Shown here: one piece after another, positions 1 to 7,700 of the stretch
Position numbering within the stretch: position 1 is the first letter of the stretch
Layout: every line of letters starts with the position of its first letter
Source of the DNA: Nitriliruptoraceae bacterium
GTDB taxonomy: Bacteria > Actinomycetota > Nitriliruptoria > Nitriliruptorales > Nitriliruptoraceae
Direction of reading: 5' to 3'
Length of the DNA stretch: 10,466 nucleotides
NCBI GenBank assembly: GCA_007118045.1
Contig: SKTG01000027.1
Location: 1-10,466, forward strand
Translations under genes and position numbers: made by a program
Notes under the pieces: model-generated
What the model saw: the letters and a program-made list of their open reading frames with translations, nothing else
What the model was told of the DNA's origin: nothing
The model's database searches: none

Positions 1-861
1 CAGCTCGGACTCGAGGTTCGCGTGGATCTCGCGCGTGGCCGTCGAACGGTTCAAGGTGTAGAAGTGCAGGCCGGGCACGCCGTCCTCGAGCAGCTCCTGA
101 CACAGGCGGGTCGCCACCTCGATGCCGATGCGCCGGACCTCGGCGTCGTCGTGCTCCACCGCGAGCAGCCGCTCCGCCAGCGCCGGAGGGAACGCCGCGC
201 CGGACAGCTCGGCGAAACGCTGGATCTGACGCACGTTGGTCACGGGCATGATGCCCGGGATCACGGGCGTGTCACAGCCGAGTGCGTCGAGGTCGTCGCG
301 CATGCGTCGGTAGTCGTCGACGTGGAAGAAGAACTGGGTGACCCCGAAGTCCGCCGCCGCCAACTTGGCCGCCAGGTACCGGCGGTCGCTGGCCAGATCC
401 GAGGCCGCGGGGTGGCCCTCGGGGTGCGCGGCCACCCCCACGGAGAAGCGTCCACGGCCGATCTCGCGGGTGAACTCGACGAGGTCGACGGCGTGCTCGA
501 ACGCATGGAAGGGCTCGACCGCGTCCGGCGGAGCGTCGCCACGGAGCGCCATGATGTTGCGCACGCCGACGTCGCGGTACCGCGCCAGGATCTCCGCCAC
601 CTCCTCGCGCGTGTGCGACACGGTGGTCAGGTGCGCCATGGGCACCAACGAGGTCTCCTGCAGGACCTCCACCACGAGTTCGTTGGTCCGTTCGCGCGTG
701 GACCCGCCGGCGCCGTAGGTGACCGAGACGAACGAGGGATACAGCGGCTCGAGCTCGGCGATCGTCTGCCGCAGCCGGTCCTTGCCCTGCTCGGTCTTCG
801 GTGGGAAGAACTCGAACGACGTCGTGCGACCGCCGGCCAACAGCTCGTCGATACGTGTCAC
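1..861 (-). CDS. metF: Methylenetetrahydrofolate reductase, C-terminus cut by window edge
   Basis: This flavoprotein reduces 5,10-methylene-THF to 5-methyl-THF, the methyl donor for MetH, in the cytoplasm. I read 287 codons on the minus strand without a stop. The N-terminus has FEFFPPKT with the catalytic Glu of the family, followed by SVTYGAGGSTRE, then MALRGD, whose Asp lies at the flavin/folate site. Later come QFFFHVDDY, PGIMPVTN and near the edge GLHFYTLNRS, all MetF hallmarks in the right order. E. coli MetF has 296 residues, so only a short tail is missing. I chose GTG at 861 because GGAGGA lies 9 nt upstream. An in-frame ATG at 903 would add 14 residues but lacks a Shine-Dalgarno. The GNAT/acyl-CoA synthetase gene ends 88 nt upstream on the same strand, so co-transcription is likely but inferred. 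Identity is very secure. Confidence 0.97.
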   Translation of the reverse strand, partial: MTRIDELLAGGRTTSFEFFPPKTEQGKDRLRQTIAELEPLYPSFVSVTYGAGGSTRERTNELVVEVLQETSLVPMAHLTTVSHTREEVAEILARYRDVGVRNIMALRGDAPPDAVEPFHAFEHAVDLVEFTREIGRGRFSVGVAAHPEGHPAASDLASDRRYLAAKLAAADFGVTQFFFHVDDYRRMRDDLDALGCDTPVIPGIMPVTNVRQIQRFAELSGAAFPPALAERLLAVEHDDAEVRRIGIEVATRLCQELLEDGVPGLHFYTLNRSTATREIHANLESEL

Positions 862-949
862 GGCTACGTGTCCTCCGTCGGGAGCGATCGGAGCGCTCGT
901 CATGGAGGCCGAGCATACGAGCACGCACCGGCGGGGCTGGCCGGAGGTC

Positions 950-3628
950 TCACCCGGCGGTCAGCTTCAGCCGCACGTCGACCGCCACCACTCCCTGACC
1001 GTCGGGGCGGATGAAGACCGGGTTGAGGTCGAGCTCGGCGATCTCCGGCAGATCGTCCACCATCGCGTTGATGCGGTGGAGGAGGTCCTTCAGCGCCGGG
1101 ATGTCGGTCGGTGGCGAACCGCGGTAGCCGTGCAGGAGGGGCTCCATGCGCAGTCCGCCCAGCATCTCGTCGACGTCGACGTCGGTCAGGGGCGTGATCC
1201 GCGCGGTGACGTCGCCGAGCAGCTCCACGAGCGTTCCCCCGGCACCGACCACCACGATCGGGCCGAAGGAGGGGTCGTGGGTGACGCCCACGATCATCTC
1301 CAGGCCGTCCCCCACCATCTCCTGCACGAGGAAGCGTTCCGCCTCGTGGTCCAGGCCACGATCCAGCAGGCTCGCGCGCATGCGTTCGACGGCGCCACCG
1401 GCCTGCTCGGGCGAGGTGAGCCCGAGTTCGACACCGCCGACCTCGGCCTTGTGGATCGGTGCGGCGAGCTTGACGGCGACGGGACCGCCGATGCGGGTCT
1501 GCGCCTCGGCCGCCTCGTCCGGCGAGAACACCAGCTCGGACTGGGCCAGAGGGACGCCGTAGGCGGTGAGGATCTGTCCGGTCAGCTCGGAGCCGACCCA
1601 ACCCCCGTCCGGACCGAGGTCGGCCAGGGCGCGAGCCACGGCGCGTTCCGCGGCCGCGTGGTCGATGCCGGCCGGCTCGACCACGTTGCCCAGGGGACGT
1701 CGCCGCCAGGCGGCGTAGGTCGCGACGCGTCCCATGGCACGCGCCGCGGCTTCCGGGAAGGCGAACGAGGGGATCCCGGCGTCACCCAGGGCCTTCGGCA
1801 GGCCCTCCGCCGACATGATCACGCTGACCACGGGAACGTCCACGTCCATGGCGCTCTCGGCGGCGATCAGGGCGTCCGCGACGAGGTCCGAACCGGTGAC
1901 CGCCGTCGGGATGAAGATCACGAACACCATGTCGATCTCGTCGGCCTCACCGAGGACGCGCAGAGCCCGGCCGTAGGCTTCGGGTGAGGCCGACGCGATC
2001 ATGTCCACCGGGTTCTCGACCCCGGCTTCGGCAGGCAGGAACTCGCGCAGCTCCGTGATCGTGCGGTCGGACAGCGCCGGGACCTCCAGCCCGTTGGACT
2101 CCAGCGCGTCCGCCGCGAGCGTGCCCGGGCCTCCCGCGTTGGTCAGCACCGCCACCTTGCGACCTGCGGGTAGCCCCTGGTGGGACAGCAGCGTGGCGAC
2201 GTCGAACATCTCCTCCAGGGTCTCGGTCCGGATGACGCCCGTCTGTCGGAACAGCGCGGCCACCGCGTTCTCACCGGCGCCGATCGCGGCCGTGTGCGAC
2301 GACGCGGCGCGGATCCCCGCGCTCGTCCGCCCCGACTTCACCGCCACGATCGGCTTGTTGCGCGAGACCCGCCGCGCGATGCGCGAGAACTTGCGCGGGT
2401 TGCCGAACGATTCCAGGTACATCAGGATCACGTCGGTGTCCTGGTCGTTCTCCCAGTACAGCAGCAGGTCGTTGCCGGAGATGTCCGCCTTGTTGCCGAC
2501 CGAGACGAAGGTGGCGATACCCAGCCCGAGCGCGCTCACGTGCTCCAGCACCGCCAGGCCCAGCGCACCGGACTGCGAGGACATCGACACCCGACCCGGA
2601 GCCGGGAACGTGCGCGAGAACGTCGCGTTGAGGCGGATGTCACTCGCTCCGTTGAGCAGCCCCATGCAGTTCGGGCCGATCAGCCGCATGCCGTGCCCAT
2701 GGGCGCGGTCGGCCAGTTCCTGCTGCAACGCCGCCCCCTCCGATCCGATCTCCGCGAACCCGGCGGAGATCACACAGACCGCCGCCACGCCGAGGTCTCC
2801 GGCCTCGTCGATCACGTCGTTGACCAGGTGGGCGGGCACGCAGATGAGCACGAGGTCCGGGACGGCGGGGCAGGCGCTCAGGCTCGGGTAGGCCGTGACC
2901 CCCTGCACGTACGGCGCCTGGGCGTTGACCGGGTAGCTCACCCCGGAGAAACCACCCGTGAGGATGTTGTCGAACACCAACCCGCCGATCGACGAACGGT
3001 CGCGCGACGCCCCGACGACCGCGACCTTCTCGGGTCGGAAGAACCGTCGCAGCGCGGCTTCCGCGGCCATGCGTTCCTCGCTGGCCACGACGTCGAGGAA
3101 CCGGTCCGTGATCACGGTCTCGAGATCGGATCGCACGACGCCACCGTCGTGCCCCGACCGGTACTCGAGGCCCAGCTCGCGCACCAGGTTCAGCATGCGC
3201 ACGTTGTCCGCCAGGATGTCCCCGGAGAGGTGGGTGATCCCGGCCCGCGAGGCGGCGAGCGCGACCTGGCGCACCAACACGGTGCCGACGCCACGGCCCT
3301 GCTCACCGTCCTCCACGAGCGCGGCGAACTCAGCGTGGTCGCGCTGATCGGGGTCGCGTTCGTACCGGGCGACGCCCACGATGCGCTCGCGTTCCCCACG
3401 CCCCCTGGTGGCGACGACCGCGAACTGCAGCTCGGGGTCGAGGTCGGTGAAACGCCGAACGTTGTGCTCGTCGAGGTTGAACGGCCCCAGGAAGCGCAAC
3501 CGTCGCGACTCCGCCGACGTGCGAGCCCACATCCCGAGCATCCGCTCGCGGTCGTCCGGACGGATCGGACGCACGTGCACGGTGGTGCCGTCCTTGAGGA
3601 CGTGGTCGAACTCGTGCTCCATCTCCAT
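950..3628 (-). CDS. GNAT acetyltransferase fused to ADP-forming acyl-CoA synthetase (PatA-like)
   Basis: An 892-residue cytoplasmic fusion. Residues about 5-180 are a GNAT domain with the acetyl-CoA pyrophosphate-loop motif QGRGVG (110-115). Residues about 195-330 are a CoA-binding Rossmann domain (KVAVVGASRD at 201, GPNCMG at 318). Residues about 340-640 are the succinyl-CoA-ligase-like domains, with SSQSGALG at 350 and SSHTAA at 443-448. Residues about 675-892 are an ATP-grasp domain with HKAEVGGVELG at 726 and ELDLNP at 865. This N-terminal-GNAT order is known from Streptomyces lividans PatA; enterobacterial Pat/YfiQ has the GNAT at the C-terminus. PatA-type enzymes acetylate lysines of acyl-CoA synthetases. 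His445 sits where ADP-forming acetyl-CoA synthetases carry the phosphohistidine, so the ligase half may be catalytic. ATG at 3628 has AAGGGG 5 nt upstream; an in-frame ATG at 3622 is the alternative. Family call is secure; whether it acts as ligase, acetyltransferase or both is inference. Confidence 0.93.
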   Translation of the reverse strand: MEMEHEFDHVLKDGTTVHVRPIRPDDRERMLGMWARTSAESRRLRFLGPFNLDEHNVRRFTDLDPELQFAVVATRGRGERERIVGVARYERDPDQRDHAEFAALVEDGEQGRGVGTVLVRQVALAASRAGITHLSGDILADNVRMLNLVRELGLEYRSGHDGGVVRSDLETVITDRFLDVVASEERMAAEAALRRFFRPEKVAVVGASRDRSSIGGLVFDNILTGGFSGVSYPVNAQAPYVQGVTAYPSLSACPAVPDLVLICVPAHLVNDVIDEAGDLGVAAVCVISAGFAEIGSEGAALQQELADRAHGHGMRLIGPNCMGLLNGASDIRLNATFSRTFPAPGRVSMSSQSGALGLAVLEHVSALGLGIATFVSVGNKADISGNDLLLYWENDQDTDVILMYLESFGNPRKFSRIARRVSRNKPIVAVKSGRTSAGIRAASSHTAAIGAGENAVAALFRQTGVIRTETLEEMFDVATLLSHQGLPAGRKVAVLTNAGGPGTLAADALESNGLEVPALSDRTITELREFLPAEAGVENPVDMIASASPEAYGRALRVLGEADEIDMVFVIFIPTAVTGSDLVADALIAAESAMDVDVPVVSVIMSAEGLPKALGDAGIPSFAFPEAAARAMGRVATYAAWRRRPLGNVVEPAGIDHAAAERAVARALADLGPDGGWVGSELTGQILTAYGVPLAQSELVFSPDEAAEAQTRIGGPVAVKLAAPIHKAEVGGVELGLTSPEQAGGAVERMRASLLDRGLDHEAERFLVQEMVGDGLEMIVGVTHDPSFGPIVVVGAGGTLVELLGDVTARITPLTDVDVDEMLGGLRMEPLLHGYRGSPPTDIPALKDLLHRINAMVDDLPEIAELDLNPVFIRPDGQGVVAVDVRLKLTAG

Positions 3629-3796
3629 CGAGGCCCCTTCGTGGTCTCGGACGACGCGCCTGACGGCGCCGGTCCGGCGCGGCTACGACCCGAAGCCTGC
3701 CACCTCGCGTCCGCGACCGGGGAAACCACGGGCGCAGCGCCGGTCTCCAGCGGGGTCGCGAGGTCGATATCGGGCCCCGTGCCGTCCCCCGCGACA

Positions 3797-3841
3797 GGAT
3801 CCGACTCGCATCCGACGTCGCATCCGACGGTCGGATCCGAT
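3797..3841. promoter_or_regulatory. Cluster of four TCGGAT/ATCCGA repeats, putative operator
   Basis: Four copies of ATCCGA, each preceded by G or C, begin at 3797, 3808, 3820 and 3833, so the spacings are 11, 12 and 13 bp, close to one helical turn. The last two form a perfect inverted repeat, ATCCGAC / GTCGGAT around a single G (3822-3836), which overlaps a 10-bp palindrome TCGGATCCGA (3831-3840). Helically phased repeats in a divergent promoter region are typical of cooperative regulator binding. They lie roughly 90-130 bp upstream of the plus-strand start candidate and about 170-210 bp upstream of the PatA-like start. The repeats are seen directly; the operator role is inference and no regulator is assigned. 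Confidence 0.45.
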
Positions 3842-3892
3842 GGTCCCGGGCCGGCCCTACCGGAGCGGGAGCCCCGCAGGGTCGGTGAGGGG

Positions 3893-3921
3893 TTGTGTCC
3901 GGCGGCGCCGCCATGAAGAAT
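3893..3921 (+). promoter_or_regulatory. Weak sigma-70-type promoter candidate
   Basis: TTGTGT (3893-3898) and AAGAAT (3916-3921) are separated by exactly 17 nt and match the consensus hexamers at 3/6 and 4/6 positions. Transcription would begin near 3928, only a few nucleotides before the AGGAGG ribosome binding site at 3934. The spacing is right, but in such GC-rich DNA this remains a tentative call. Confidence 0.25.
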
Positions 3922-3944
3922 CACGGTGAGCCCAGGAGGCGGTG

Positions 3945-4586
3945 ATGGCGAGATACGACCGACGGCGCGCAGACGCCGAGACCGAGCTCGACCGCAAGGA
4001 CCACGAGCTCGACCCGGGACCGGTGCCGGACGACGTCGAGCCCGCGACGCCATCACCCGTCGGCGACCGCGTCGCTGCCGACGACTTCGGGGTCCACCTC
4101 GACGATCCCGAGGGGGACCTGCTCGACGACGACCTCGACGTGGGGCTGCGCGATGACCGCGCCGCCGACGCCCTCGATGCCATCTCGGAGACCTTCAACG
4201 CCCGGGACCTGGACGGGTTGCTGGACACGGTCGCCTCCGACGGCGAGGCGCCCGGCCTGCTCGGCCACGACCGCGCGAACCTGCCGACGGCCGTGCAGGA
4301 TCTGTGGGAGCGTCGGCCCACCTGCTGCCTGACCCGTGGGTACGTGGGGACGGAGCACGTCGGTGTGCTGTGGGAGCACGACGGGCAGGCGTGGTGGCGC
4401 GTCGCCGCCGTCCACGTGAACGACATCAGCGACGGCCGGGTGGGGGTCCTCGCGTTCAGCGACGACACCGCCCTGCTCGACCGGATCGTCTGCGAGGGGC
4501 CGGGTCCCGCCGAGCTCGAGGAGGGCGCCCGCTGGTCCGAGTGGGACGAGGGCGCCGACGGCGACGAGGCGGCTCCCAGCCCCTGA
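3945..4586 (+). CDS. Acidic protein with possible NTF2/SnoaL-like C-terminal fold, function unknown
   Basis: I do not recognise a named family. The 213-residue product has a basic start (ARYDRRR), then an Asp/Glu-rich, probably disordered stretch to about residue 73, and then a compact domain at about 74-165. That domain has an N-terminal helix pair (ALDAISETFNARDLDGLLDT) followed by alternating strands (CCLTRGYVG, HVGVLWEHDG, WWRVAAVHVND, GRVGVLAFS). This order resembles NTF2/SnoaL-like cone folds, an inference from pattern only. The tail is again acidic. No signal peptide or membrane segment is visible, so it is probably cytoplasmic. ATG at 3945 is preferred over the adjacent GTG at 3942, because AGGAGG at 3934-3939 sits 5 nt before the ATG but only 2 nt before the GTG. 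It diverges from the PatA-like gene and converges on metH. Confidence 0.8.
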   Translation: MARYDRRRADAETELDRKDHELDPGPVPDDVEPATPSPVGDRVAADDFGVHLDDPEGDLLDDDLDVGLRDDRAADALDAISETFNARDLDGLLDTVASDGEAPGLLGHDRANLPTAVQDLWERRPTCCLTRGYVGTEHVGVLWEHDGQAWWRVAAVHVNDISDGRVGVLAFSDDTALLDRIVCEGPGPAELEEGARWSEWDEGADGDEAAPSP

Positions 4587-4590
4587 CGGC

Positions 4591-4746
4591 CGGTGGGCGG
4601 CCCCATCCGGAGGCTGCCATGCTGGTCAGCGGGCGTTGAAGTGCTTCGCCTCCGGATGGTGCACGACTCGGTGGGCGGCCCCATCCGGAGGCTGCCATGC
4701 TGGTCAGCGGGCGTTGAAGTACTTCGCCTCCGGATGGTGCACGACG
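4591..4746. repeat. 78-bp tandem duplication of the metH 3' end
   Basis: Two contiguous units, 4591-4668 and 4669-4746, agree at 76 of their first 77 positions; the one difference is GAAGTGCTTC versus GAAGTACTTC. The right unit contains the last 13 or so codons of metH, its TGA stop (4704-4706) and 3' flanking DNA. The left unit is a copy lying beyond the stop. On the metH strand the copy still reads HHPEAKHFNAR and a stop, with Tyr changed to His. The period is a multiple of three, so the copy lies in the metH frame. Near-identity points to a recent event, probably replication slippage or unequal recombination. Confidence 0.97.
4603..4737. repeat. Paired 12-bp inverted repeats in the convergent junction, possible bidirectional terminator
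   Basis: Each 78-bp unit carries a perfect inverted repeat of CCATCCGGAGGC and GCCTCCGGATGG: arms 4603-4614 with 4648-4659, and 4681-4692 with 4726-4737, each with a 33-nt loop. The inner arms (4648-4659 and 4681-4692) can also pair with a 21-nt loop, so alternative folds exist. One arm encodes His-Pro-Glu-Ala near the end of MetH. The position between two convergent genes suggests transcription termination in both directions, but there is no T-tract, so that role is inference. Confidence 0.5.
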
Positions 4747-7700
4747 ATCGCGGAGGTGGACTGCTCCGGGTGGAGCATGAACTCGTCGGTGAGCTCGACG
4801 TCGATCAGGCGCGGATCCACCAGCTCGAACAGCTTGGCCTGGTCCTCGAGGTCGGGGCACGCGGCGTAACCGAACGAGTAACGCGACCCGCGGTAGCCCT
4901 GCCGGAACCAATCCTGCACCGTGGGGCCGTCCTCCTCGAGGATGCCGAGCTCCTCGCGGATGCGGCGGTGCCACAGCTCCGCGAGCGCCTCGGCCATCTC
5001 GACGCCGAAGCCGTGGGCGAACAGGTAGTCCTGGTAGCGGTCCTCGGCGAACAGGCCGGCGGCGACGTCGCTGATGCGACGCCCCATCGTCACGACCTGG
5101 AGCCCCAGCACGTCGGGGACCTCCTGCTCGACCGGGCGGAAGAAGTCCGAGATGCACAGGAACCGGCCGGTGGTCTGCCGCGGGAACCGGAAGCGCACGA
5201 GCTCGCGGTCGAAGGGAGCCTCGGGGTCCCAGACGACCAGGTCGTCACCGTCGCCGTTCGCCGGGTAGTAGCCGTAGACGACCTCGGGTGTGACGACCTT
5301 CTCCGCCTGCGCCCGCGCGAGCCACTCACGCAGCACGGGCCTGGCCTTGGTGTCCAGCAGCTCCGCGTACTGGTCCGGCTTCATATCCCCGGGCGTGAAC
5401 CCCCACTGGTTGCGGAACAGGGCGACCTCGTTGATCAACGGGACGACCTCGCCGACCGGAACGCCCCGTACGACGCGTTGTCCCCAGAACGGCGGGGTCG
5501 GGACCTCGACGTCGGTCGCCACCGCCGACCGGGGTCTGCCGGAGGCGTCACGGGCCGGGGCATCCTGCTGTTGGCGGGTGACCGTGGGCTTGCGGCGTTC
5601 GCGTCGGGCGGAGAGCTCCGTGCGCTGTCCCTCACCCGCCGCACGGGCCTGCATCACGGCATCGAGGACCCGCAACCCCTCGAAGGCGTCCTTGCAGTAG
5701 AAGACCTCGCCCTCGTACACCGCCCGCAGATCGTCCTCCACGTAGCCACGCGTCAGGGCGGCGCCGCCGAGCAGCACCGGATAGGTGGTCGCGAGCTCAC
5801 GCGCGTTGAGCTCCTCCAGGTTCTCCCGCATGATCACGGTCGACTTGACCAGCAGCCCCGACATGCCGATGACGTCGCACCGGTGCTCCTCGGCCGCACC
5901 GACGATGGCGTCGATCGGTTGCTTGATGCCGAGGTTGATGACGTCGAAGCCGTTGTTGCGCATGATGATGTCGACGAGGTTCTTGCCGATGTCGTGGACG
6001 TCACCCTTGACGGTGGCCAGCAGGATCCGTCCCTTCGAGGAGGACGCCCCGTCGGCCTCCTCGATGTGCGGCTCGAGGTGCGCCACCGCGGTCTTCATCG
6101 CCTCGGCGGACTGCAGCACGAACGGCAGCTGCATCTGCCCCGATCCGAACAGCTCGCCGACCGTGGCCATCCCGGCGAGCAGGAACGAGTTGATGATCTC
6201 GAGCGGCGGATGGCTCTCGAGCGCCTCGTCGAGGTCCGCGTCGATGCCGTCCTTGTCACCGTCGATGATGCGCCGCTCGAGGCGCTGCTCGACCGGCAGC
6301 GCCGCCAGCTCCTCGCCGGTGGCCTTCGCTTCGCTCTCGCCCTCGAACAGCTGCATGAGGTGATGCAGCGGGTCGTAGTCGGCGGGCGCCTCGCCGCCCA
6401 TCCCCGTGGGACCGCGGCGGTCGTTGATCAGGTCGGAGGCGACCTGGACGTGCTCGTCCGGGATCCGGTGGAGAGGCAGGATCTTGCCGGGGTGCACGAT
6501 CGCCGAGTCGAGGCCACGGTCCATGGCCTCCTTGAGGAACACCGAGTTGAGCACCTGACGGGCCGCAGCCGAGAGGCCGAAGGAGACGTTCGACACACCG
6601 AGCGTGGTGGCGCAGCCGGGCACCGCGGTCTTGACGCGCTCGATCGCCTCCAGCGTCTGTAGCGCGTCCCCGCGCAGGTCCTCCTGCCCGGAGCCGAGCG
6701 GGAAGGTGAGGCAGTCGAAGATCAGGTCGTGGGGCTCGAGCCCGTACTCCTCGGTCGCGATCCGCGCGACGCGCTCGCACACCTCGACCTTCCAGTCCGC
6801 GGTGCGTGCCTGCCCCTCCTCGTCGATGGCGAGCACGATGACCGCCGCGCCGTAGCGCTTCGCCAAGGGCAGCAGGCGATCGGCCTTGACCCGGCCGTCC
6901 TCGAGGTTGACCGAGTTGATGACCGCGCGGCCACCGATACGCACCAACGCGGCTTCGATGAGCCCCGCCTCGGTCGAATCGATGACCAGGGGCAGGGTCG
7001 ACTGGGTCGCGTAGCGGTCGACGATCGCGGTGATGTCCGGGATGCCGTCGCGGCCGACGTAGTCCACGCACACGTCGAGGACGTGGGCACCCTCGCGGAT
7101 CTGCGAGCGCGCCAGCTGGACCGCGGCGTCCCAGTCCTCGGCGAGCAGCAGCTCGCGGAAGGCCTTCGAGCCGTTGGCGTTCGCCCGCTCGCCGATCGCC
7201 AGGAACGCGTTCTCCTGCTCGATCGGTACCGCCGTGTACAGCGAGGCCAGCTGTGGTCGCCACTCGACCTCGACGACGCCGCGTTCGTGCTCGCGCTGTC
7301 GCGGTGTCAGGGCATCGGGATCGGTGAGCGATCCAGCCGCGCCCGCCCGTACCGCGCCGGGGCGGTCCACGGCGCGCGGCCGTGGCGAGAGGTCGCCGAC
7401 GGCCTCGACGACCGCGGCGAGGTGGGCGGGCGTGGTCCCGCAACAGCCTCCGACGAGCGACACGCCGAGGTCGGACACGAACTCGCGCTGGGCCTCCGCC
7501 AACCCCGCGGGATCGAGCGGGTACACGGTGCGGTCGCCATCGAGGTAGGGGATGCCGGCGTTCGGGACCACGCTGATCGGCAGGCGGGAGGCGCGCGAGA
7601 GTGTGCGCACGTGCTCGCGCATGTCCTCGGGCCCGGTCGCGCAGTTCATGCCGAGCACGTCGATGCTCAGCGGGTCGAGCGCCGCGATGGCCGCCAACGG

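Larger units (their letters stand above)
3629..3944. other. Divergent intergenic region between PatA-like gene and acidic-protein gene
   Basis: This 316-bp stretch holds no convincing gene. Open frames crossing it on both strands match no recognisable protein and extend into the neighbouring genes in the wrong frame. It contains the TCGGAT repeat cluster (3797-3841), an 8-bp palindrome CGATATCG near 3766-3773, a weak plus-strand promoter candidate (3893-3921) and the ribosome binding site of the downstream plus-strand gene. I could not find a convincing promoter for the minus-strand gene. Confidence 0.7.

Noticed and set aside
2180..3916. Long plus-strand open frame opposite the PatA-like gene
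   Set aside because: It is an antisense shadow caused by very high GC. The opposite strand encodes a fully recognisable multi-domain protein, and this frame gives a His/Arg/Asp-rich product with no motif.
3330..4056. Upstream extension of the PatA-like protein or a separate minus-strand gene in the divergent region
   Set aside because: The minus frames crossing the region are not the PatA-like frame. The GNAT domain is complete from the ATG at 3628, which has a ribosome binding site.
4591..4746. attL/attR-like duplication from phage or integrative-element insertion at the metH 3' end
   Set aside because: The two copies are directly contiguous with nothing between them. No integrase or other mobile gene is present, so a simple tandem duplication is more economical.
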